From NCBI GenBank assembly GCA_032209605.1, contig JASFXZ010000005.1:19148860-19212859 (forward strand): a DNA stretch of 64,000 nucleotides. The letters are read 5' to 3'. The number at the start of each line of letters is the position of its first letter. Position 1 is the stretch's first letter. Under the pieces are notes generated by a model, which saw only the letters and a program-made list of their open reading frames with translations, had not been told where the DNA came from and did no database searches. Shown here piece by piece: positions 1 to 11,700 of the stretch. The translations under genes were made by a program, and so were the position numbers. This DNA is from Mactromeris polynyma. Taxonomy: Eukaryota; Mollusca; Bivalvia; Venerida; Mactridae.

Positions 1-75
1 CAAATTAACTGGAAATACCAATATCAGCATATGTTTGTGCCTTAGTCTGTGTGTTCGTTCAATCTTGTGCCAACT

Positions 76-2480
76 GTTACATTGGCATACAGGGAGATTT
101 TTTTCCTGAATACAACAGTGGTTACAACCTTGATCCAGATCAATTTAATTTAGGATCTTTGTTTTAATGGTGCATTAACAAATACTTTGCACTTGCCATT
201 AGGCATGAAGTGTATTGTCATACATACAAACCGTAAATTTATTGATAAATCTCAAGTTGATTGAAAAAAGACAAATTTTGTGATGGCTGAAATTAGTATT
301 ATGGCCATTGCCCGGTTTGATAAAAGATACACATTATGTGACCCACTGTGTCAAGTGGGGGAGATTGTCGGAAGAGTATTCACTGCTTGATGTGGTAGTC
401 CCAGGGGCCTCATCTGAAAATTGTTGTACTGTTTGATAAAAAATGGTGCACTCTGGTGCAACTGTGTGATGAAAGAATTGCCATAACGTCATAATATGAT
501 ATATGACCCATGTCATCACCTAAATAGATAAGGTTAAAGTTGTGGGTGTGATTCCTGTACTAGGATGTTTTTTTAGCAAGGGGCTCGTTAGAGTCAATTG
601 CTATAGTAGGCGAAATTCGCGGACACTCATCGGATGAGGTCATCCCAAGTATTTCATTCTGAACCGCAAAAGGCTATACATACTCCTGGAGAAAGTAGTC
701 CCTGTCTAACATAAAATAGTGGTTACCATTTGCGATATCAGCTATAAAACGGATTTGAGCTGACTTCACTTACGCAAAAGAAAGTACCCCAATTAAAGAA
801 ACTTGATCAAATATTGCAAATTACAGAAATGTCTGCCTACGCCGCTGCCGTATCACGCGTGTCCATATAGTGTACAGTAGTCAGCAGACGATAGCAGTAG
901 GCAGAGATACGTATACAAGAAAACGATGGAAGATATAATATATCCAACGAACAATTATACGTATATTGAAATAATGGGAAATGCAATTTTCCGTCATCGC
1001 TCCGTTGAATATCGACGATTTACGGAAACATACTTTTTGTTTTATTGTCATCCTGTCTGTAGGTCGGTCGATTGGTTGTTCTGTCCAATATACAACATAT
1101 GTAGTTTGTGTAGCACCTTATTCTCTCTCTTTTTGTAACTACTTCTTCAGTTTTCAAGGGATTACAATGCATTTTGATAATATAAGTACCCTGATACATG
1201 ATTTGATGATGTGGAAGACATCAATTTGCTTTGCATCCATCAAAATATTTTAGAATTCTGGTCCTTTGAACTGAAGTCTCTTTTTAGAACACATGTAGCA
1301 AAATACTTTAGTTTTTTTATGGATTGCATTGACACTTGGCATATAATCAACATTAAGGTACTGTTTACTTCTTCTCCATCCACCTTTCTGACTGTCTATA
1401 CCAAATCTATGTATACAATCTTGTGTGTTTAACTCCTATACTATTTATTTACTGACATAACAAAGTGTAATTGATAGACTATTGTGATAGGTAATATATA
1501 TATATATGTCAAAGTGACGTCTGTGATCTGCAGTGAGCCCCTTGCTGTCAGCACCTTCTGTGCTTTGATTTGTAATGTTTTGTCCAGAGATTTAAAGTTA
1601 TTTGTCTGCCAGATTAAATCCATGTTGGTGAGTTGCTGGTATGTAAAATAACAAATGGTTTATTCTATTTACAGGTTATTAACCCAGGAATATTTGCTTT
1701 GTTCTCTCTGACCATGAATGTTGTATAAAGTGAAGAGAAATATGTCACCTCAGCGAGTTGGTGATGATCGTATCATCATATGATAAAATAACAGACAGTA
1801 TGGGAGTATTTTGATTTAAAAAATGATGTTCTATGTACGTCTGTGATGCCGGATGATGTTGACCTCTATGATTATTACGGCTGCTACTCATGATAAATGA
1901 ACACACGTTCTGTATCTTTCCAGATGATTTATTCGCATAAAAAATACCAACACATGTTTAGTAGATCTTTCTCAAAGTTCATTTAAATGTGAATAGAATA
2001 TTGCTAACATTAGAACTCAGTCAGCATGAAGTTGAATATTTGATATGCATGCAACATATAGCAAAAGGACATACTTATTAAAAACATAGAAGGGTGTTGA
2101 AGATTCCAATAGTTTTAAATTGGCCATGTTATATGGCTTGCGGAAGAACAGTAGTAAAGGCAACACAAGAAGACTGCTGTATTACTGTATACCATTAGAA
2201 TCAGTTAAACCTTTCTCACATGTTTACTTCTACAGTGAAATTAAAAAAATGTTGTTTGTATAATTTCAGGTTTTTGTTTGAATGAGAAGTTTTGCAACCA
2301 TCCAATCAGAATGAAGTTGGCTTCAGATTGATAATAGGAATGTGGTTAACTTATGATTTCCCCAGAAATGGTGAGTTTGAAGCTATTGTATTTTCTTTGG
2401 AAACAATGATAAAGAAAAGTGTACACAAATAAATCATTACAATTGTCATGAGATGTAACACAATGAAAACAGTTAGTTAT
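76..2480. other. 3' flank of gene A, shared with block B; no gene seen
   Basis: Matches 29282-32745 except for the MITE inserted in B at 30860. It contains overlapping short open frames (e.g. 926-1138) but no recognisable domain, no splice-supported model and no RNA gene. A short (TA)n run sits near 1495. Likely intergenic DNA downstream of the transporter gene. Confidence 0.6.
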
Positions 2481-2489
2481 ATCCATATA

Positions 2490-2715
2490 TAATTCTGATC
2501 AACACTCATGTGTAAGATTCGATGCTTCGTTATAAACATCTTGATTGGAAAAATGCATTAATCTAGGTTAGCATGGAAGAATAGCTACACAACTAGATGT
2601 TAGAAAATGGTAAGCCCCCTTATTTAAGTTATTACAGTACTGTACCATTATTTTGTCCAAAACAGAGAAATTCTGAAGTTTGAAAGGCTGTTGAAGTTCA
2701 GCCAAGACTAACATG
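2490..2715 (+). repeat. Partial copy of a sequence found in intron 8 side of the gene (7075-7345)
   Basis: 'gattcgatgcttcgttataa' and the following 200 bases recur at 7092-7345 in block A and 35678-35930 in block B. A related piece (6950-7050) recurs at 32955-33060 in block B. This marks local shuffling of a dispersed repeat around the 3' end of the gene. Confidence 0.75.
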
Positions 2716-2943
2716 CAAGTGAGGTATTATTATTGTTTTATTATATATTTTTTATTACAGCGACCAATTTGGAACATATTCATGAAGTCCTTGATTATAT
2801 TACCAACATTACTAAAATAGTCGTATGACACGATCACTAAACTTTTTTTTTTGTAACCGCGGTCTTCTTTACATAAAACAAATGTTTATCTACTTTAATA
2901 ACTGATCCCTAAGTTAGGCTATATCTTTGACAGTATCACATAT

Positions 2944-2977
2944 AGTCGGCGCCCTCCTGGGTCGCAGGGCGCTGACT
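2944..2977. repeat. GC-rich imperfect hairpin
   Basis: Arms of 12 bases (AGTCGGCGCCCT and AGGGCGCTGACT, one mismatch) around a 10-base loop, in otherwise AT-rich DNA. No counterpart in block B. Function unknown; possibly an insertion end. Confidence 0.5.
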
Positions 2978-3302
2978 AATAAACTGACAACCATACCGGA
3001 TTTCCTAACTTGGAAAATATTTTTCTTAAAGGATATTGTTCGCTCTCGTCTTCCCGATACATATGGCGTTCTGTGACACGGAAGGAAATGGTCGCGATGT
3101 CTATGACTATCAGCGGAGTCTTCAAACCAAGATTATATTAAATGCTAGCTTAATTACGTATTTTTTGATTGCCATCAACAAAGTTAATGTACTGACGCTT
3201 CGATATCTGAGATACGAATTAAGATCGTCTGTCATGTGAGTCTGTTAGTTTTTTCCCACCAACTTCTGACATTATAATAATTTGCATTTTACAAAAATAG
3301 GT

Positions 3303-3452
3303 AGCCAGCCAGGCTAGCTCAGTTGGTAGAGCGATAGACTATCACCCAGCAGATCGCGGTTCGATTCCCAGTTCGGACAGGTTATGTTCTTCGGTGACAC
3401 TGGCTACGATAATGTCTTGCACGTGTGGAGAAGTTGGCAGTACTGGTTGATA
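3303..3452 (+). mobile_element. tRNA-derived SINE fragment
   Basis: The A-box-like 'TAGCTCAGTTGGTAGAGCG' and B-box-like 'GGTTCGATTCC' lie 33 bases apart, as in a tRNA-derived pol III promoter. The anticodon arm does not pair, so this is not a functional tRNA gene. About 70 bases of non-tRNA body follow. Absent from block B. Confidence 0.75.
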
Positions 3453-3514
3453 ATTACTTCCAGAAAAGCTGGTTAGGTCAATTGACCGCTGTATATGACT
3501 GAATTTTTTTTAAA

Positions 3515-3735
3515 AACCTGCGTAAAACCTTATGAAACTAAAGAAAGATAGGTTTAAGGAAACGTATATCTTTTTCGACTTAACTCATGATCAGGTAAAT
3601 GCCTGGGTATCTGCATAATGCCTGAAAAATGCCTGTAAATGTGCATAAAACCTGATGAAACTAAACAAAGATAGGTCCTATGGAAATGTATATATTTTTC
3701 GGCTTGATCAAGCAAATGCCTGGGTATCTGTTAGA
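3515..3735 (+). repeat. Two tandem units of about 123 bp
   Basis: 'aaacctgatgaaactaaa' with its following bases and 'aaatgcctgggtatctg' each occur twice, about 123 bases apart. Non-coding. Absent from block B. Confidence 0.7.
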
Positions 3736-4235
3736 CTGACATGAACAGTATGCTGACACTACTAGTATGAGGACACTACCCTATTCAGCGTATTGGAAAA
3801 AATTCCAGGTTTTTAACTGGATGACAAGCAAACAAAGTCAGATTGTGAAACGAAAATATTGTTGTCACTCTCAAGTTCTCAATGGGTATTACATGTAGGG
3901 CATTAGACGATACGGTCATCACACGATACTATATGAATCGAATTTTCCGATACGTTACATATATACTTAAATTCAATTACCAAAAAAAAGAGTGTAATTA
4001 TAATTTGTATAGCCATCTTGTTTCCAAACTTTATACTAATTATTAAAGTATTTTCTTATCCCTACTGCATTCCCTCCCAGAACGTCACCTTCATGAGGCA
4101 CTCCCTCCTTTGAACGGCTTTTAAAATTCCTCCCATGCAATTAAACGTAAAAATATCCTCACAGGAACGACAACTCTTTGACAACGATAAACGGCAATTG
4201 AACCAAAGTTTTTTTCATCCGCCAGTAACAAATTA

Positions 4236-4783
4236 GGGCGAATTTGTTTTGCAAAACCTGGTTCAGGTTTGAGGTTTCAGTTTTGTTGTAGTTTGGTTGA
4301 AAAACTTAAACCAGTTTAGATTAAGATTGGTCTGCAAACAAACAGATGGTTTAGTCGATGAAAAATGGCCCACGTGATTTTGATTGTGCAAGATTGCAGA
4401 CAGATTGGTGCATGATAAGAAAATCAGAGTTAAGAACTTTAAAGCGTCTGTTTTGCAACGTAACATAGTGGACAATTTTAAAGCCAGGTTCCCATATAGC
4501 AAAGAAACATTTATTTTTAAACATTACCCCACATATGAGTGGCACGGTCACCCGCCATAAAATCAGTCCACCATTTTGTTTAACTAGTATACGATTATTC
4601 GGATAAATCAAACCAGACAAACCACACTTGGAGGTGGTTCGGTCAGTTTGATTAACCAGTTTAAGATTTGTTATTAACAAATACAAAAACTTGTTTTAGT
4701 TTGAAACCAGTTTGTTAAAACAAATGAAAGGTTTGACAAACCAGTTTTGGAATCAAACCGGTTTGGTACAAACAAATTTGCCC
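4236..4783. mobile_element. Harbinger-type MITE, 548 bp
   Basis: Inverted ends: left GGGCGAATTTGTTTTGCAAA and right (reverse complement) GGGCAAATTTGTTTGTACCA. Both flanks carry TTA, the 3-bp target duplication typical of PIF/Harbinger elements. The inside is full of 'aaaccagttt' motifs and holds no transposase. The overlapping open frames 4263-4686 are shadows. No copy in block B. Confidence 0.8.
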
Positions 4784-5634
4784 TTAGTATAAGAAATACG
4801 AACGGGAGAAAAATACTATTTTGACACATACCCATTTTATTCAACAAACACTGAACTCTAAATATTACATGATTAACTTGATGTAAGGAGTGGAAGACTA
4901 CGGTATGTCGATTGGGACACGCCACAGATTGCCAATTGCGACTTGTTACTTTAGTTTTAAATACAAACCGTCCCATGTTTGTCACGACAGTATGATAAAT
5001 AACTTGTGGATAATTTAATCATATGATTTTGTAGTAAAACTTTATCTGATGGATTTTTTATTGGACACAGTCGATGCGATGTCCCTAGCATTGTGTAAGT
5101 GCTGAATGCCACAGGCATTGCGGTGCCGGAAAACTGTTGACCGTTTGCACAATCTGGTTCTACCTCGCGTACCTGGCAAAACGCAACTGGCAAATCACAA
5201 ATTACATGTCTTAACCCGTTGGAACACAGAATAAACAATCAATGATGTCCATTATAATCAAAACGAGTGAATACATTTGTTTAGTTGTTTAGTATGGTAT
5301 TACTAAGAAATATTAAGATGGTACAGGGAATGTTACAAATGGCACCTTTACATAACATACATTCACAATTCTACTCATTATACATATACATACACACGTC
5401 AAGTCTACAGAATACAATCGGTATCAAATACTTAGATGTGTTATTGTATTCTACATCTCAAATATTTATATCTATACACAAAATAAAAAAGTAACGCTAA
5501 AGTTTCGAAATGTTTCAATGTACGCTAGTTAGAATGACTTGAAATGACCACAATATCACTTCTTGCTGTTGTTATCGATTTTCATAACATATACCAATCT
5601 GTAGAGAGTATCATTCCGATGTCAGTTACTGTTG

Positions 5635-5775
5635 TCAGCTAATTTCCATAATTTCCATATTATCCGTGTTGCAAGGTTGTGTTTCAAATCGTTTCTCATC
5701 TTTCCAACATGCAATCAACCAATGAAGTGGATGAGCAAATGACAGAATAGTTAAACACAGTAGAAATATGTCCGC
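5635..5775 (-). CDS. SLC43A3: SLC43A3-like copy A, last coding exon
   Basis: 141 nt: ADIFLLCLTILSFAHPLHWL (TM12), then a hydrophilic tail ending MEIMEIS and TGA. Acceptor ATTTCAG. Compared with copy B the tail has a 9-nt duplication (extra MEI) and a 14-nt deletion that creates the earlier stop. The exon is not seen as an open frame of 60 or more codons. Confidence 0.9.
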   Translation of the reverse strand, partial: ADIFLLCLTILSFAHPLHWLIACWKDEKRFETQPCNTDNMEIMEIS

Positions 5776-8700
5776 CTGAAATCGATGAAGGAATGCAATC
5801 ATGTATATGTCTTATTTGTAGTCGTGATAGATACGTATATAAGTGTATGTTCAAAATGCATTTAGGAAATATCATATGACTTCGCTAAATATTTTCTCCC
5901 GCAAAATTACCCGAGTTTAAAAGAGGGATAGAGTTGTTACAGGAAACGTCACACACACAAGACAATGTCTCCATACAAAGACCCCCTGGTATATAAAAGT
6001 CTACAAAACATAAGGCACTGAAGAGGCACAAGGGTAAACATGTATTGGAAAAGAAGATTGCTGATCATAAAAAACAACTAAGGAAAATTCAGGGTGACAA
6101 AATGAAAGAACACATCAAGGACCATGTCACAAAAGTCAGAATGGGTGTGTGAAAAGACCATGACTATTACATAAAGTAAAGGATCTACGCATTGAGAAAT
6201 GTCTGCTGTTTAAAAGATTTTCAAAGAAATATGTAAAACCGATACTTGGATATCCCCTTTAATTAACTACTTACATGTTTAATATTTTGAAATAACTTAC
6301 ATGAAAGTCTCCATCAACGTAAGCGGCACTCCATGTATAGATAGCATATTGTAGGAAACCAAACATTGCAGACAGGAAATGCATCGTTCCAAACAGAAAT
6401 CCAAAATAGTGACTTGGAAACCTGACGTATGAAACGGTGTTTCGTAAGAAATGACATGATATTGCGAATATAATTTATCCCCGAATAACATAAATGATGG
6501 AGAAACATACAGAGGGCATCGTCATGCCAACATCACAAGGTGACATGAACAAATTTGCATGTATTGGCCACACCAAATTGATTTGCAGTTCTACTGATTT
6601 ACCGCTCCTTTAAAATGCAAGAATAGAAAAAAATAAAATGACCTCGCACGTCCGTCAAAAATCAAATTTTATTATTTGATGTGCGCGAAATTTGGTGCTA
6701 ATAAGGGGTACTTTTCTCATTTAAATATATGCATAGCAACCGTAGTTAACACTCCCACAATGCATTATAAACATGGGAGTACATGCAAGGATCACAGACG
6801 ATATGCAGGAAATTTACATTAAATGCATCTCAACTTAGGCTAATTAAAGTTCGATATGTACAACATCTACAAAGACATTTAAAGGTTTGGGATACTTGTG
6901 CAACATGAAATACATGTGACAAGCTTGGTAAATTGTACAAATACTGGAAAATTCATGCAGTAGCGAAAACAGATGAAATAGGAAATGTAAACAAATTCGG
7001 ATAGAATAAAGCGAGCATGGAGATGTATAATATGTGTTTTTGTATAATATGTGTTTGGTCGATTTATAATACTGATCAACACATATGTGTACGATTCGAT
7101 GCTTCGTTATAAACATCTTGATTGGAAAAATGCATTTATCTAGGATAGCATGGAGGAATAGCTACACAACTAGAAATTAGAATACAAATCATGAAAATGG
7201 TAAGCCCCCATACTCTGAGGCGTTACAATATTACCATATTTTTGTCCAAAACAGAGGAAATCAGATGAAACTGTTTCGATACTATTTTAGACGAAATTCT
7301 GAAGTTTGAAAGGTTGTTGAAGTTCATCCAAGGCTAACATGGTGCTATTGAACATTATAATTTTAAACTTGAAATGCCATAAGAAGACTTGCTATACATT
7401 TTCACCTTGTTCAGAATCACCCTGTCTGTCAGTCGATGTGTCCAGATATATATATTTGGTTTAAGGCAAAAAATATTAAGTAGTTATGACCCATTAACAG
7501 AAACTAGTTGTGCATCTCATGGTAACATTCAAGTCTAAGTGGGTAGCTCACCTACGCACAAGGTGCTTAATGTGAGCTTATGTGATTGCCTGATGTCTAG
7601 TTTTTAGTTTGCAACCAGCATTGCTCAATGTTTTTGTATTTGCCGCTTGTGAAATTTTGAGAAGTAAAATAAAATTTAAAAAAAATATTTCGCTCGCTCG
7701 CCCCATCTTTTTCTTAAAAATATCCGAAGAACTACTGATCACTTAGGTGTGGCCTAAGGCCCGAAAAACTTAATAAATAACATTAAAGCAAAAGAATCGA
7801 TGCGAGAATGTGATATTGATATTTTATTTCGAATATATATTAGGTATTTAAATCAAAACAATATTGCAGTAAAGCTATTTGCACGCTTAACAATTATACA
7901 AATACTTATTAAATGTGATATATTATAACAACAATTAAAATAAAGCTTTTTAGCTATTCACTTATGTAAACAAGAGGCCCATGATGGCCCTATTTCGCTC
8001 ACTGCCATGTTTTTTTACCGAACTTTAATTTATGCAATATTTTAAGAGGACAATTAGACACTGCTTAACACCAAATATCTAAGCTCTAGACCTTATGGTT
8101 TTTGCACAAGAAGATTTTCAAAGTTTTCACTATTAAAATCTATTTTTATCTCCCGTGACCTACTTATGAACAAACCAAAATTATCTATGTAACTTTGCAA
8201 GAGGACCACCTAAGGATCATTCCTGTCTAGTTTGGTCAAAATCCATTCAGGGATTTAAAAGGAGATGACGTTTATAGTTTCCACTATGTTCGCACATCTG
8301 TAGAGATGCGAGAGTACTGTAAGTATATTATAAACAAAACTAATGGATTTTGTCTTAACATTAGTCTAATCGTGAGAACATGGCTTAGTATCTTAGAAAT
8401 CATATACATGTACATATTAATATTGACACTATTAAGTGGTCAGCCAATTAGTCAATGTAGCAAGTAGAAAGTTCCTTGTTCTCAGGCACTCTCGGTCAGA
8501 ACTCCGTCGAATAAGCACGTTAACATTAAAGAAACTGTTTAAATAGCAAAATCGGGAAAAAACCAACGTTCAGTGAGTAGTTTTACTTATTATTGCGTGT
8601 AAGCAATCAGTTAGTTTTGACATTTTGATAGATTTGAACACATAGAATTAAGCATTTATTCGTATTAATGTTTGCATAAATACTGTAGGTAGTATCTGTT

Positions 8701-11700
8701 GTGTGAGAGAATTTTGTGTGTGAGATTAATGAGATTTCTTGCAACAAGTTTAGATTCATGTATTGTTTTAGCTGTTTAATTGAATTTTCTGGATAATATG
8801 ATATGTTTTATCGACTTCTGTTTAGTTTGTAAACTGTTTATTGATAATATGAAATTGTCTAATTTCAGATAACCACTACACTACACTTCGTTTACACTTC
8901 GCTTAACGCTTTGCAACGTTTCTCTTCACTTGTTTATAACTGTGCACACGCATGTGCGTGTATTGTGAATCTTGAATAAAGTGTGTATGAATAACGATCC
9001 TGATTTTGTTGGGTACAGGTTCCCGCGCCCTCTGTTAACCGGGTCCAGTCTGTCGGTGACAGAACACACTATATACATATAGGAAACAAGGCCCGCCGCC
9101 TGACGGCCATGTTTTTCGACAGATTTTTATTATTTATGCAATCTTGTAAGAGGACAACTAGACAATGCTTAACACCAAATATCTAAGCTCTAGACCTTAT
9201 GGTTTTTGCACAAGAAGATTTTCAAAGTTTTCACTTCTAAAATCTATTTTTAGCTCCCGTGACCTACTTATGAACATACCAAAATTATATATGTAACTTT
9301 GCAAGAGGACCACATAAGGATCATTCCTGTCAAGTTTGGTCAAAATCCATTCAGGGGTTTAAAAGGAGATGACGTTTATAGTTTCCACTATATACATATA
9401 GGAAACAAGGCCCGCCCCTGACGGCCATGTTTTTCGACAGATTTTAATGATTTATGCAATCTTGTAAGAAGACAACTAGACAATGCTACACACCCAATAG
9501 GCCTTATGGTTTGGGTTTGGGACAAAAAGATTTTCAAAGTTTACACTTCCTGAGAAGATTTGACAAAATCCATTCTGTAGTATAGGAGATGTTGTTTAAA
9601 GAAAATGTTGACGCACGATGCACGACGCACGATTCACGATGACGGACGACGGACATCCAAGGATCCTAAAAGCTCACCATGAGCACTTCGTGCTCAGGTG
9701 AGTTAAGAAAATCTATCTACTTTCCCGAATAAATATTTCAAATAATTCATTGATTCTCTAGTAATATCATGTAAAGTTATATCAATCGATTATATAATCA
9801 CTGCTATAAATATTTCCCCACTAAAACGGCACGGCCTCAAAACAATGAAGATAAAATAAATGCGTACGTGTTACGAATATATGCAGCGCCTGAACTATAG
9901 AGGAATGCTCTATATATGGTCATCACAATAAAAATAGGGTACAATAGTTCTTTCACTGGTATGAGTATCAATATTGACATAAGTGTCGCTATCAGGGAAG
10001 TCATAGACATGGGAAGAACAGACGGCATCAGTTCTCTAAAAAGCGGAGATTTGCCATCTGAAATACATTTACTTAGAGCATTAATTAGATAACAACTTTT
10101 ATAATGAAAACAAAAACAATTGTTTTGACTCATGACGTTGGTTATGACATGAACTGTTATTATTTACCAATATTTAATTTATCAATAACAAATCTCTTAC
10201 AATTTTTATATATGTTGTTACATGTCACTTTTATTGATAATGCGATAAAAGCGAAACTATATATTATTCAGATAACTTCTACACAAATAAATTATGCACA
10301 ATATAAATAATTGAAAATTTATATGTTCTTCTAGAATCACAACTGAATAACTTCGGCACCGTTTGCATTGTTATTGTAACCAACGTCCGAACTCTCAGTG
10401 TCGGTACTGGGTAATTAACAATGAATTCAAACCTTCATATCTTCGCTTTTGCCAATCATACAAAGCACCTGTCACAACCGATCCGACAATACCACCCAGC
10501 ATTGTATAGTAACAAACATCCGTGAAGTAACTCACTGGAATCAAAGTAAATAAACAATCTCCTTGGTCACCTAATGGTTATCATCTACTATAGATAATTT
10601 GAAACTTCCCCTTTTGAGGTTGAGACCGAAATAATATATGTATACATTAATTAAAATGATAACTAACTTCTCGGCTCGACGTCGATGATAATAACAATAA
10701 ACAAAATGTCAAATATCGTACACATGTATCGGTAAAACCAGGTTCATAGACATATGTATATGAATAAATTAAAATTCATAGAAAATAGCATATAAATATG
10801 CTCAATACGATGTATAGCGAATATTAGGCTATTATAATTAGATTAGGTTTATTGAACACATTTAAATATGGTATGCTGTGTGTGTGAGGAACATACCTTG
10901 ATCCTCGACGTGAAGCAATCTAGTCAAATATTGGTTAAGAGTACCAAGAAAGTATTGGAATCTCAGATTTAAGATTACCATCCAGAACACGCAGGTGAGG
11001 TATTTTGGATGTAAAAAGCAACGTTTCAAAGTTGGAATATCTTGTTTGGTCTGGGCGCCTACAAATAACATAAGTAATGTCTTAGAATGTAACTATGGAA
11101 ATTATATCTCTATATTTTATAATTTATAAAATAGCACAAAAGTAAGATATATGTTATACATGCAAGAGCGCTGACAAATATACATGTAAACGCAGATTCA
11201 AAGAAATTTGTACAACTGTATTTTATTAATACGCTTGTTAAAACAAAATATTCTACCAGATATTCTACTTCGCAGACGTCATTAGCGATATATAACATTG
11301 TCTGAATGATATCCTAAATATTGAAACAAAGGTTTTGCTATATGGCGATTACCAACTACCCTAGACATCTTTAGTTAAAACTACCAAACGGTCTTTGCTT
11401 TTCGCAGCTTCACTTGCTTTGAATCAGAGTTTCGTTTTAAATAATAAATATATGATAATGAGACTTCCTCTATACAGTTATTGTAAACTATCTGCAGTTG
11501 ATTGGGGATTTGTCTTGAGTTGCATCGGCCAGGGTTAATATTTCACAACTATTCGTGTCAACGCGCATATACATACGTAGATGACTAAAACCCACGATCG
11601 TTGTTTGACTGAAATACCTTTAAACAAGACTCAAATTACGAAGTCTATTATTACAAATCATCTTTTTTCATTTTAAAGTTTAATACGCGTGGAATTTTAC

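Larger units (their letters stand above)
6422..9867 (-). other. SLC43A3: Intron 7 of gene A
   Basis: 3.4 kb between exons 7 and 8. It holds the dispersed repeat at 7075-7345, a 'tttcgctcgctcgcc' repeat near 7690, and the threefold bivalve repeat with its solo LTR. Small open frames at 6844-7116 are intronic, although their sequence is conserved in copy B (35422-35703) at the level of the surrounding DNA. Confidence 0.8.

Noticed and set aside
926..1138. A 70-codon frame conserved in both blocks (also 30191-30403)
   Set aside because: The ATG of block A is GTG in block B, overlapping frames are equally conserved, and no family or splice support exists. The conservation is that of the whole duplicated DNA.
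4351..4985. Two overlapping minus-strand frames over 100 codons
   Set aside because: They cross the ends of the Harbinger-type MITE and have no recognisable residues.
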